Positions 32,322 to 41,800 are shown, numbered from the stretch's first letter. The stretch is 64,000 nucleotides of DNA from CAXSBR01 sp964236495 (GCA_964236495.1 CAXSBR010000007.1:1-64000); one strand, 5' to 3'. The notes: generated by a model not told the origin, from the letters alone. Numbers and translations: made by a program.

Positions 32322-33467
32322 CTAGGAGATCTTGCAGTTCACGTCGTAGATGTAAGCCTGCGCCTTTGCCGAGGAAACGTTGTCCTTGGTGACGAACAGC
32401 GCGTCGGCGGCCTGGTTGCGCGGAACCGACTTACCTGCCATCACGTCGATCGCGGTGTCCACGCCTTGCTTGCCTTCTCCGCGCGGGTTCTGCACCACAG
32501 TGCCGAAGATCTTGCCGGCCTTCAGCGCGGTGATGATCGGGTCGGAGGTGTCGTAGCCGGTCACCAGGACCTTGTCGCTCTTGCCCTTGGCCACCACCGC
32601 GGTGGACGCACCCTGGGTGTTGGCCGTCTCGGCGCCGAAGACGGCGAGCAGGTCGGGATGCGCGGAGATCGACGCTGACACGATCGAGGCGGCCTTGGCG
32701 ACGTCGCCGGTTGTGTATTGCACCGGCAGGACCTTGATGTCCGGGTTGACCGACTTCACGCCTGCGGCAAACCCGTCGGTGCGCTGCTGGGACGGAATGA
32801 AGGCGTTGTTGTTGTCGAGCAGCAGGATGCTGCCCTTCTTGCCCTTGATCTTGTTGCCGACCGCCACTCCGGCCAGCTTCCCGCCGGCCAGACCGTCGGA
32901 CTGGATGTTGGAGCTGCTGATGCTGGTGTCGGTCAGGTCGCCGTCGATCGTGATGATCTTGATGCCCTTGGCCTTGGCAGCCTTCAGCGGGGTAGCCATG
33001 GCCTTCGGGTCGTCGATCGAGATCATGATCGCGCCCGGCTTGGTGTTTGCGACGGCCTCCACCACAGAGGTCTGCTTGGCGACGTCGAACGTCGACGCGC
33101 CCTGGTAGCCGTACGGAACGCCCTTGGCCTTGGCTTCGTTACCCGCACCGCAGTTCACCGTCGTGTAGAACGGGTTGCCGGTCAAGCCCGGGATGTAGAC
33201 GATCTTGCCCGCCTTCGTGGTACCGCCGGCGGGGGCAGAGCTGCTAGCGGTGTCCGATGCGCTGGCGGTGTCCGACGCGCTGGCCGTACCGGAAGCACTG
33301 GCGGTGTCCGACGCGCTAGCCGTGTCCGAAGCACTGGCTGTGTCCGAAGCACTGGATGACGGTGCGGTGGATCCCGACGACGAGCCCTTGCTGCTGCTGC
33401 ACGCAGTCATGGTGGCAACGCCGATGACGGCAGTGCCGACCATGCTCCACTTTGCTACGAAGTTCAT
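32322..33467 (-). CDS. ABC sugar-type substrate-binding lipoprotein (CUT2, RbsB-like)
   Basis: 381 aa. Lipoprotein signal MNFVAKWSMVGTAVIGVATMTAC; a strong GGGAGG precedes ATG 33467. Residues 24-78 are a Ser-rich linker with about six copies of SASDTA. The mature domain is a type I periplasmic-binding fold: KIVYIPGLTGNPFYTTVNCGAGNEAKAKG, ISIDDPKAMATPLKAAKAKGIKIITIDGDL, SILLLDNNN and VTGYDTSDPIITALKAGKIFGTVVQNPRGEGKQGVD. Binds a small sugar or sugar-like compound outside the cell for the permease and ATPase genes upstream. Confidence 0.9.
   Translation of the reverse strand: MNFVAKWSMVGTAVIGVATMTACSSSKGSSSGSTAPSSSASDTASASDTASASDTASASGTASASDTASASDTASSSAPAGGTTKAGKIVYIPGLTGNPFYTTVNCGAGNEAKAKGVPYGYQGASTFDVAKQTSVVEAVANTKPGAIMISIDDPKAMATPLKAAKAKGIKIITIDGDLTDTSISSSNIQSDGLAGGKLAGVAVGNKIKGKKGSILLLDNNNAFIPSQQRTDGFAAGVKSVNPDIKVLPVQYTTGDVAKAASIVSASISAHPDLLAVFGAETANTQGASTAVVAKGKSDKVLVTGYDTSDPIITALKAGKIFGTVVQNPRGEGKQGVDTAIDVMAGKSVPRNQAADALFVTKDNVSSAKAQAYIYDVNCKIS
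33241..33360. repeat. 18-bp in-frame repeat in the binding-protein linker
   Basis: About six imperfect 18-bp units encode the hexapeptide SASDTA in the linker between the lipid-anchored Cys and the binding domain. Confidence 0.85.
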
Positions 33468-33570
33468 TGAGTTCCTCCCGAGGTTGTACTGCGGATGTGA
33501 GCGGTGCCCAGGTGGTGCTGGTGTCGACGACAGCGTCGAGGATTAGGCACGATTTGCTGCGAGGCGGCGG

Positions 33571-34746
33571 TCAGCCCCGGTCGCGCGATTTGCGTTTGAG
33601 CTGGTCGATATAGACGGCGAGAATGAGAATGAAACCGGTGGCGACCTGCTGCCAGAACGGCTGCAGGCCTTTGATCACGAAGCCGTTCTGCAGCACGGCC
33701 GGGATGAACATGCCGATGACGGTGCCCACGATCGTGCCGGCGCCGCCGTACAGGCTCGTGCCGCCCAGGATCACGCCGGTGATCACACCCAACGCGTCGT
33801 TGGCGTGGCTGCTGATAGTGGTCGTGCTGTAGCGGATCAGCGACATGTAACCGGCCAGGCCGGCCATGGTTCCGCTGAGCATGTACAGCTTGACCAGATG
33901 GGCGTTGACGTTGATGCCGGCACGCCGGGCCGCTTCGTCATTGGACCCGACGATGTAGGTATGCCGTCCGAACCGTGTGTAGCGCAGCACCGCGGCACCG
34001 ATGATGACCACGAGCACCGCGACCCAGAAGATCGGCGGGAACCCTAACCAACTCTGGGTCTGCACCGTTTGCAACGACTTCGGAATCGACGCGACGTCGT
34101 TTCCCTTGGTGATCAGGTTGGCAATGCCCAGGGCCGCGCCGAGCGTTCCCAGCGTTGTGATCAAAGCGGGCACCCGTAGCCGGGTGACGCAGAAACCGGT
34201 GAACAGGCCCCACGCCGCGCCGCTGACCAGAGCCATCACCAGCCCGATGATGAAGGTGAACCAGCCCTGCTTGCCGCCCAGTCCGCTGCCGATGTGCGGG
34301 CCGAGGTCAGTCATCGACCGGGAGGCCACCACACCGGCGAACACCAGCACCGACCCGATCGCGAGGTCGAAGCCGGCCGCCACCATCACGTAGGTCAGCC
34401 CGACCGCCATCACCATCAGGATGGACAGATCGGAGATCACGTCGTGCAGGTTTCCCCAGTGCGGGAACGTGCTCGGCGACAGCGCAGAGAAGATCGCGAA
34501 GATGACGACCAGCGCGCCGAACATGATCGCCGGCGATGAGTTCAGTCCTCGCCGGATTGCCCGCTGCCGCGGCGACATCCCGCTCTGCGCGACGCGGTCC
34601 ATGGGTATGAGGCTGATGCCCCCGCCGTCTGCACCTTCGGAGACGACGCCGTCGTCAGATGACTCCGAAGGCGTGGTGATCTTCCATTCCGACGCCGCGG
34701 TCGCCGCAGCCGTGCCGACGCCGTCGTTCTTCTCCATCATGCTCAC
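33571..34746 (-). CDS. ABC sugar transporter permease (CUT2, RbsC-like)
   Basis: 391 aa from GTG 34746, preceded by GGAG. A polar N-terminal tail (about 75 residues) is followed by about ten helices. Family marks: MVMAVGLTYVMVAAGFDLAIGSVLVFAGVVASRSM (the usual DLSVGS appears as DLAIGS), VPALITTLGTLGAALGIANLI, RYTRFGRHTYIVGSNDEAARRAGINVN and GVITGVILGGTSLYGGAGTIVGTVIGMFIPAVLQNGF. Forms the channel with the neighbouring ATPase. Third gene of the unit that begins at 37020. Confidence 0.9.
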   Translation of the reverse strand: MSMMEKNDGVGTAAATAASEWKITTPSESSDDGVVSEGADGGGISLIPMDRVAQSGMSPRQRAIRRGLNSSPAIMFGALVVIFAIFSALSPSTFPHWGNLHDVISDLSILMVMAVGLTYVMVAAGFDLAIGSVLVFAGVVASRSMTDLGPHIGSGLGGKQGWFTFIIGLVMALVSGAAWGLFTGFCVTRLRVPALITTLGTLGAALGIANLITKGNDVASIPKSLQTVQTQSWLGFPPIFWVAVLVVIIGAAVLRYTRFGRHTYIVGSNDEAARRAGINVNAHLVKLYMLSGTMAGLAGYMSLIRYSTTTISSHANDALGVITGVILGGTSLYGGAGTIVGTVIGMFIPAVLQNGFVIKGLQPFWQQVATGFILILAVYIDQLKRKSRDRG

Positions 34747-34789
34747 CGGGCAACTCCACTCTGCTCACACATCACTGACCGGTTGCGCA

Positions 34790-35587
34790 TCACTGGCCGG
34801 TTCCGGCCGATTGGAGCTTGGCCTGAGTCGAGACACTCAGTTCGTCCAATGCGCCGGTCATGGCACCGACGAGCTTGGCGACGGAGGCCTCGGCTGCGGT
34901 GAACTCCGCCACCCGCCTACCCAGGCGCAGCACCTGGATCGAGTCCGACACCTCGAGGACCTCGGGCATGTTGTGGCTGATCAGCACGACGGCGATGCCG
35001 CGGTCGGCCACCCGTCGGATCAATTCGAGCACTCGGGCGGTCTGTCGCACGCCCAGCGCCGCCGTCGGCTCGTCCATGAAGATCAGGCCCTTGGCCCACA
35101 TCACCGAGCGGCAGATCGCCACGCTCTGCTTCTGCCCGCCGGACAACGCCGCGACGGCAGCGTCCATGTCCTTGACGTCGGTGCCCATCTCGGTGAACGT
35201 CTGGAACGCCTCCCGACGCATCCGGGCCTTGTCCAGCACGCCGAGCTTGCCCAGGAAGCCGGGCTTGAGCAGCTCTCTACCGACGTAGGCGTTCTCGGCA
35301 GGTCCCAGATCGGGCGCCAGCGCCAGATCCTGATAGACGGTCTCGATGCCCATCTCCCGAGCCTGGTTGGGCGAGGAGAAGCTGACCGGCTCGCCGCGAA
35401 GCAGGATCTGCCCACCCTGCGGCGGCATTACACCCGACAAGATCTTCACCAGCGTGCTTTTGCCGGCGCCGTTGTCACCGATCAGTGCGGTGACCTTGCC
35501 TTCTTCGGCGGTGAAATCGGTCTCGCGCAGCACCTCGACGTGCCCGTACCGCTTGACGATTCCGCGTGCTTCCAGCAAGTAAGTCAA
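34790..35587 (-). CDS. ABC sugar transporter ATPase (single-domain CUT2, FrcA-like)
   Basis: About 265 aa from TTG 35587, chosen because GGGAGG stands 6 nt before it; upstream in-frame codons encode His/Arg-rich sequence. Walker A GDNGAGKSTLVK, Q-loop TVYQDLALAPDLGPAENAYVGRE, signature LSGGQKQSVAICRSV, Walker B LIFMDEPTAALG, H-loop ISHNM. Only one ABC domain is present, unlike the two-domain RbsA, so two copies probably dimerise as in FrcA. Located between the second HpsN-like gene and the permease. Confidence 0.88.
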   Translation of the reverse strand: MTYLLEARGIVKRYGHVEVLRETDFTAEEGKVTALIGDNGAGKSTLVKILSGVMPPQGGQILLRGEPVSFSSPNQAREMGIETVYQDLALAPDLGPAENAYVGRELLKPGFLGKLGVLDKARMRREAFQTFTEMGTDVKDMDAAVAALSGGQKQSVAICRSVMWAKGLIFMDEPTAALGVRQTARVLELIRRVADRGIAVVLISHNMPEVLEVSDSIQVLRLGRRVAEFTAAEASVAKLVGAMTGALDELSVSTQAKLQSAGTGQ

Positions 35588-35694
35588 AGCCAACCTCCCG
35601 ATCGAGCGGTGCCGGTGCCGAGCTGAGTGAGCCCGATGGCGGTCTTCTGCGTGAAGTACGCGCAACTATGTGCCGGGCGTGCCGGACAGGGGTA

Positions 35695-37020
35695 TCAGGC
35701 GCTGAACCGTTCCAGTCGCAATGTCGCCGTCGCCCGGTGCGCCGCCATGCCCTCGGACTCAGAAATCACGTCGACGGCGTTGGCGACGAACGGGGTGGCC
35801 TGCTTGGTCAGCCGCTGGTACGTCAGCGGCTTGAGGAAGCGCGACGGCGACAGTCCGGCGCTGTGTCGGGCGCCCCCGGCAGTAGGCAGCACGTGGTTCG
35901 TGCCGGCCATGCCCTTGTCCGAGTACGCGACCGTGCTCCACGGACCGAGAAAGATCGAGCCGTAGTTGCGCAGGTGGTCGTGATACCAGGCGTCGTCGGT
36001 GGTGAGGATCTCCAGATGTTCGGGCGCCAGGTCGTCCATCAGCTTGACGGCGGCTTCCCGGCTGTCGGCCACGGTGATCGAGCCGTAGTTCCGCCACGCT
36101 GGGCCGCACACCCACGCCGTCGACAGCGTCGGGATTTGACGCTCCACCTCGGCGGCGACGGCGTGCGCGAGCTCGGCGCTGGTGGTGACGAGTGCTGCCG
36201 GGGAGTCCAAGCCGTGCTCAGCCTGACCGAGCAGGTCGGCGGCAACGAGTTCTACGTCGGCGCTTGCGTCGGCGATCACAGCCACCTCCGACGGCCCGGC
36301 CAGCAGGTCGATGGCGGTCTTGCCGAACAGAGCCCGCTTGGCTTCGGCGACGTAGGCGTTGCCCGCACCGACGATCATGTCCACGGGCGGCTCACCGAGC
36401 AGGCCGAAGGCCATCGCCGCCAGCGCCTGCACACCGCCGAGCAGGAACGCCCGATCGACGCCGGACACGTGTGCGGCGTAGAGCACCGCTGGGTTGGGCA
36501 AGCCGTCGGGCTGCGGCGGAGTGCAGGCGATCACGGTGTCGACGCCGGCGACCTTGGCCACGTTGACGGTCATGAAGGCACTGGCCGTCAGCGGAAAACG
36601 CCCTGCCGGCAGGTATGCGCCCACCCGTTGGATCGGGATGTAGCGCTGGCCGGTGACTAGGCCCGGTGCCAGCTCGACCTCGAAGTCGCTCAGGTGTTCG
36701 CGCTGGACGGTGGCGAAGGCCCGCGTGCGCTGGGCGCCGAGTTCGATGGCCGCGCGCAGCTCCGGTGTGAGGCGGTCGCCCGAGGAGGCGATCGTCGCGG
36801 CGTCGAGTTCGACGTCTTTGCCGGTGAAGTTGTCCAGCTGCTCGGCGTACTTGAGGACGGCGTCCATGCCGTTGGCCTGGATCGTGCTGAGCATCTCCGC
36901 GACCGTCGCCATGACGGCCGGATCACGCTGCGCCGGCGGCCCGGCGTGGGCCGGCGTCTTGACCAAGGTGTACTGCCCTGGGAGCTCGGCAAGCACCGCT
37001 GCGGAAAAATGCATACGCAT
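35695..37020 (-). CDS. HpsN/HisD-like zinc-dependent dehydrogenase, copy 2
   Basis: 441 aa as drawn. HisD fold with the metal and catalytic residues: LLGQAEHGLDSPA (Gln, His), LAPEHLEI (Glu, His), GMAGTNHVLPTAGGARHSAGLSPSRFLKPLTYQ and GMAAHRATATLRLERF (C-terminal His). It resembles HpsN and differs clearly from copy 1, so the two are not a recent duplication. Start uncertain: ATG 37020 lies inside a LacI-type site; a TTG about 18 codons later (LVKTPAHAGPPAQ) has an AGGGCAG before it and would free the site for use as a 5' operator. First gene of a likely six-gene operon with the ABC importer, SnoaL-like protein and nitrilase. Confidence 0.83.
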   Translation of the reverse strand: MRMHFSAAVLAELPGQYTLVKTPAHAGPPAQRDPAVMATVAEMLSTIQANGMDAVLKYAEQLDNFTGKDVELDAATIASSGDRLTPELRAAIELGAQRTRAFATVQREHLSDFEVELAPGLVTGQRYIPIQRVGAYLPAGRFPLTASAFMTVNVAKVAGVDTVIACTPPQPDGLPNPAVLYAAHVSGVDRAFLLGGVQALAAMAFGLLGEPPVDMIVGAGNAYVAEAKRALFGKTAIDLLAGPSEVAVIADASADVELVAADLLGQAEHGLDSPAALVTTSAELAHAVAAEVERQIPTLSTAWVCGPAWRNYGSITVADSREAAVKLMDDLAPEHLEILTTDDAWYHDHLRNYGSIFLGPWSTVAYSDKGMAGTNHVLPTAGGARHSAGLSPSRFLKPLTYQRLTKQATPFVANAVDVISESEGMAAHRATATLRLERFSA

Positions 37021-37023
37021 ACC
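37010..37023. promoter_or_regulatory. LacI-type operator candidate of the second HpsN-like/ABC operon
   Basis: TGCATACGCATACC, the best copy of the shared motif, with central CG. It overlaps the annotated start codon of the dehydrogenase gene, which suggests either a leaderless mRNA repressed at its very start or a true start further downstream. Confidence 0.6.
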
Positions 37024-37141
37024 ATAGAGACAGGCCTTCCCTGGAACAAGTACCTATTCCCCCGTGGCGGTCACAGTGTGACCCTGTGGCAGTAATGGTG
37101 ATGGTGCTGCGACCCCTTGCCAGGTGTGGGCATGCACGGCG

Positions 37142-37566
37142 CGCTGCTGAGTTGTGGCTCTGAACTGCGCACTGCACTGCTGGGTTGGGGCTCCGACCGG
37201 GCGCAGCTGCTGGTTGTGGATATCAACCGGCCGCCAGCAGGGTCACCTCACGGCCGGCTGATATCCACAACGACGGTGCAGGGGTCGACCGGCGCAGGTC
37301 CGGGCGTGGCGTAAACGCCGCCCTGCCGGGTTGTGGGCTCGAACGGTGCACTGCTGAGTTGTGGATATCGACCGGTCGCCAGCAATACCGCCCCACGGCC
37401 GGTTGATATCCACAACGACGGTGCGGGCTTGGACGGTGTCGGCTTGGGCGTCGCGTGAACGCCGCCCTGCCGGGTTGTGGGGTCGAACAGTGCACTGCCG
37501 AGTTGTGGATATCCACCGGCCGCCAGCAGGGTCGCCCCACGGCCGGTTGATATCCACAACGACGGT
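37142..37566. repeat. about 145-bp tandem repeat carrying three 59-bp hairpins
   Basis: This 670-bp gene-free stretch (37021-37691) holds three 59-bp inverted-repeat elements at 37213-37271, 37358-37416 and 37502-37560. Each starts GTTGTGGATATC and ends GATATCCACAAC, with an inner CGGCCG/CGGCC stem and a variable loop. They lie in 144-145 bp repeat units that also share flanks such as GCCGCCCTGCCGGGTTGTGG. Each hairpin has two inverted TGTGGATAT boxes, one base from the DnaA-box TGTGGATAA. A fourth partial copy begins at 63957. No open frame with coding character is seen. Confidence 0.88.
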
Positions 37567-37691
37567 CAGGCTTGGATGGTGCGGGCTTCGACGGTGTCGG
37601 CTTGCAACGACGGTGTCGGCCTGAACGCTGTTGGCTTGAACACTGCGGCTCGGACGCTGTGGGTCGGGTGCCTGCGGCCTAGGGTCGCCCT

Positions 37692-38603
37692 GTGACGCTC
37701 AACCAGCTGCGGGCTTTCCTGGCCGCGGTGCGCACCGAGTCGTTCACCGCCGCGGCGGCGGAAATGCAGATCTCGCAGGCGTCGGTGTCAGAGCTGGTTC
37801 GGCGCCTGGAGCAGGAGCACGACGTCACCCTCTTCCATCGCGGCCGGCGCACGCTCGTCGTCACCGCGGCCGGCCAGGAACTGGTGCCCTACGCCGAGCA
37901 GGCCGTCACAGCCGCCGAGAACGCTGCCCACGCGCTGCGCTCGGTGCAGTCACTAGAAGGCGGCGTCGCGACGTTCGGTGTGTTGCGCAACGCCGAGTAC
38001 TACCTGCTGTCCGGGCTGGTCGCGGAGTTCCATGAGGCGCATCCGGGCGTGCGCAAGCGGCTGGTCGGCCTGAATTCGGTGCAGGTCGCCGCGGCGGTGT
38101 AGGCCGGCACATTGGAGGCGGGCCTGGTCGTCCTACCTATCGACGACGAGGGCCTGACGACCACGCCCCTCGCGCGCGATGAGGTGGTCTTCGCCAGCGC
38201 CGACCCGGCCCGCCTGCAGGAGCCGATGACGATCGAGGCGCTGGCCGAGACCCGCCTCATCCTCTACGACGCCAACTCCGGCTGGGCGGACCCGACCCGC
38301 CGCCAAGTAGCCGAACGGGCGCACCTGGTGGGCGTGAAGCTCGACGCGTGGATCGAGGTCGAACACGTCGAGACGGCGCTGAACCTCGTCGCCAGGGGTG
38401 CCGGGGACACGTTCATCTCCCGCGCGGTGGCAGACAGCCCGGCATGCCCGGACGGGGTCGGCGTGGTGCCCTTCGCCGAGCCGATGTACGACACCATCGC
38501 CTGCATCCGGCGCGAGGCACGCCCACTGTCACCGGCTACTCGGGAGATCGCCCGGCTCGCGCGCCGGATGTTGCGCGACAGCGACCGGGTGACCAATGTC
38601 TGA
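37692..38603 (+). pseudogene. LysR family transcriptional regulator with internal TAG
   Basis: 303 codons in one frame from GTG 37692 to TGA 38603, interrupted by a TAG at 38100-38102. Before it: HTH TLNQLRAFLAAVRTESFTAAAAEMQISQASVSELVRRLEQEHDVTLFHRGRRTL and the start of the effector domain. After it: AGTLEAGLVVLPIDDEGLTTTPLARDEVVFAS onward to a normal C-terminus. The stop replaces a residue just before AGTLEAGL. Both halves keep coding character, so the mutation is recent, a sequencing error, or read through. It lies divergent from the HpsN-like/ABC operon across the repeat cluster and could have regulated it. Confidence 0.8.
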
Positions 38604-38689
38604 GCCCGTTGCTTTACGGCGCGGACGACGGCCCGTGCGGTTTGTTCACCTTGGCGTCCTACGATGCCGCTCATGACGGGATGCGGCTC

Positions 38690-38896
38690 ATGACGGGCCC
38701 GGCAGATGAAGAGTTGCTCGACGTCGTCCAGCGCGAGCGCAAGGACTACCGCAACGACCAGATCGCGGCCGATACTGCCGAGGTGGAGGACCAGGCGGAG
38801 CGGATCAGCCGCGCGTTGAAGTCGGCGCCATGGCCGGCGCCGTCAGACTTTGCCGCCCAGTCGCAGCCCGACGAGCCGACGGGAAGCGGCGCCTGA
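38690..38896 (+). CDS. small charged helical protein, hypothetical
   Basis: 68 aa from ATG 38690: MTGPADEELLDVVQRERKDY then a Glu/Asp/Arg-rich helix and a Pro/Ser-rich end. ATG 38681 is an alternative. No ribosome binding site is obvious and the region before it has short direct repeats (CATGACGGG twice). Its 3' end overlaps the longest possible start of the NRPS-like gene. Product unknown; the coding call is tentative. Confidence 0.4.
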   Translation: MTGPADEELLDVVQRERKDYRNDQIAADTAEVEDQAERISRALKSAPWPAPSDFAAQSQPDEPTGSGA

Positions 38897-41800
38897 GCGC
38901 TACCCCGGCCACCCTCAGCGCTGGATCGGGCCCAGGCGCGGCCACCGGATCGGCCACTGGATCGATCACAGCCTCCGCGTCAGGCGCGACCCTAGGCCGG
39001 GCGGTGGACGCGGCCGCCCCCCGCACCCTGATCGACATTCTGCGCACCACCGCGCACCGACACCGCGACCAGCCAGCACTGGACACCGGCGACGAGGTGC
39101 TCAGCTACGCCGAGTTGACGACGGCTGTCGACGCGCTGGCTGTGCGCCTGACCGCTGCCGGCATCAAACCTGGCGGACGGGTAGGCGTTCGGCTGCCGTC
39201 GGGAACAGCCGTCCTCTACGTCGCGATCCTCGCGGTACTGGCCGCCGGTGCTGCCTACGTCCCTGTCGACGCCGACGACCCCGACGAGCGCGCGCAGCTG
39301 GTGTTCGGCGAAGCGGCCGTCGACGCCGTCCTCGACGCCGGCTCGGACCTGCTGGCCGGGTCCCCAGCGTCGGCTGCTGGTCCGGCAGCAGCCTTGTCTA
39401 CCGAGCCCGGCCTGGACGACGACGCCTGGATCATCTTCACCTCCGGCTCCACGGGCACCCCGAAGGGCGTCGCTGTGAGCCACCGCAGCGCAGCGGCATT
39501 CGTCGATGCCGAGGCCAAGCTTTTCCTGCCCGAGCGGCCGATCGGTCCCGGTGACCGGGTGCTGGCGGGGCTGTCGGTGGCCTTCGACGCGTCGTGCGAG
39601 GAGATGTGGTTGGCGTGGCGCCGCGGCGCGTGTCTGGTTCCCGCGCCGCGCAGCCTGGTTCGCAGCGGCCTGGACTTGGGCCCGTGGCTGGTGCAGCGCG
39701 CCATCACCGTCGTATCCACCGTGCCGACGCTGGCCGCACTGTGGCCGGTGCAGTATCTCCAGCGGGTCCGGCTGCTGATCTTCGGCGGCGAGGCATGCCC
39801 GGTCGAGCTCGCCGAACGGCTGGTCGACGACGACCGCGAGGTCTGGAACACCTACGGACCCACCGAAGCCACCGTCGTCGCCTGCGCGGCCAAGCTCAGC
39901 GACGAAGGCCCCGTGCGGATCGGGCTGCCGCTGGCGGGCTGGGAGCTGGCCGTCTGCGACCTCGCCGGCGTTCCGGTTCCGGCCGGGAACGTGGGGGAGC
40001 TGATCATCGGCGGCGTCGGCCTGGCGCGCTACCTCGACCCGGCCAAGGACGCCGAGAAGTTCGCGCCGATGCCGTCGCTGGGCTGGGCCCGGGCCTATCG
40101 CAGCGGCGACCTCGTGCGCTTCGACGGCGAGGGTCTGCTTTTTCAGAGCCGCGCCGACGAGCAGGTGAAACTGGGCGGACGACGGATCGAGCTGGGCGAG
40201 GTCGACGCGGCGCTGCAGGCACTGCCCGGTGTGGCCGGGGCGGCGGCGGCGGTCCAGGCAACGAGTGCCGGCAACCAGATCCTGGTGGGCTATCTCGTGC
40301 TGGCAGGATCCTCCGACGAGACTGCCCGATTCGACCAAACCGCTTCGCTGGCACACCTGCGCGCCACGCTGCCCGCCGCGCTGGTGCCGGCACTGGCCGT
40401 CGTCGAGGAATTGCCCACCCGCACGTCGGGCAAGGTCGATCGCAAAGCGCTGCCATGGCCTCTCCCGCAGTCGTCGCAGTCGCAGTCGTCGTCGGCGAGC
40501 CCGGCGCAGGAGCTGGGCGGTACCGAAGGCTGGCTGGCCGAGCAGTGGACGTCGATTTTGGGGGCGAACGTCGCCGGCGCTGACGACGACTTCTTTGCCC
40601 ACGGCGGCGGCAGCCTGTCCGCGGCCCAACTGGTGTCGGTGCTGCGGCAGCGCTTCGCGCAGGTGACTGTCGCCGACGTCTACGCCCATCCCCGCCTCGG
40701 CGGTCTCGCAGCGTTTCTGGAGTCCTCGGCGCCGGCAGCAAGCGTCAGCACCTCCACCGTGGCGCCGGTGCCGCGCCGGGCGCAGTGCATCCAGCTCGGC
40801 GTCGTGGCGGCGGCACGAATCCTGTCCGGCCTGCGCTGGCTGACACTGGTCGCGCTGGCAAACCACGCCGTGACCGCGCCCTGGGCACCGCAGGTCTCCT
40901 GGTGGGTGATTGCGGCCGGTCTGCTGATGTTCGTCAGCCCGTTCGGGCGGATGGCATTGACCGTCGGCGGCGCCCGGGCGCTGCTGCGAAACCTGCGCCC
41001 GGGCACCTATCCACGCGGCGGCTCGGTGCACCTGCGCATCTGGACCGCCGAGCGGTTGGCCGCGGCCCTTGCCGTGGACAACCTCGCCACCGCACCGTGG
41101 AACATCGTGTACGCCCGCGGGCTGGGGGCGAAAGTGGACAAGGGGGTGGCGCTGCACGCGCTACCGCCGATCACCGGCATGCTCACCCTCGGCGGGGGCT
41201 GCTCGGTCGAGCCCGAGGTCGATCTGACCGGGCACTGGCTCGACGGCGACCGCCTGAATGTCGGGCGGATCCGCGTCGGGTCGGGTGCTGTGGTCGGCTC
41301 GCGCAGCACTCTTGCGCCGGGCACGAAGGTCGGCAAGAACGCCGAGATCGAGGCCGGCTCGTCGGTATCTGGTTTCGTGCCTGACAACGAACGCTGGGCC
41401 GGCGCGCCCGCGGTACGCGTCGGACCAGCCCGTCACAACTGGCCCGCACACCGTCCGGAGCCGGCGCGTGGATGGATCGCCGGCTACGGAGTGACGGCCG
41501 CGCTGCTTGCGCTGTACCCGGTGCTCGCGGCCCTGCCGGGACTCGCCCTGCTGCGGCGGGCCGTCGCGCAGCGGTCGTCGCTGAACTCGGCGACTGTGCA
41601 CGCACTGCCGGTGCTGGTGCCCGCGACTCTGTTGTGGCTGCTCGTCTACGCCGCCTTGACTCTGAGTTCGGTCCGGCTCCTGGGCATCGGCCTGCGCGAA
41701 GGCCATCACGCGGTCCGCAGCCGGGTCGGCTGGCAGGTGTGGAGCACCGAACGACTGATGGACGCCGCCCGCTCACTGCTGTTCCCGATCTATGCCAGCC

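Noticed and set aside
35695..37020. True histidine biosynthesis hisD
   Set aside because: No other his genes nearby, two divergent paralogues in catabolic operons, and HpsN-like sequence details.
37213..37560. Chromosome origin
   Set aside because: Only six near-match boxes in regular hairpins, no dnaA/dnaN nearby and no AT-rich unwinding element.
38992..41157. 721-codon minus-strand frame opposite the NRPS-like gene
   Set aside because: No recognisable domain; adenylation and carrier motifs are on the plus strand.
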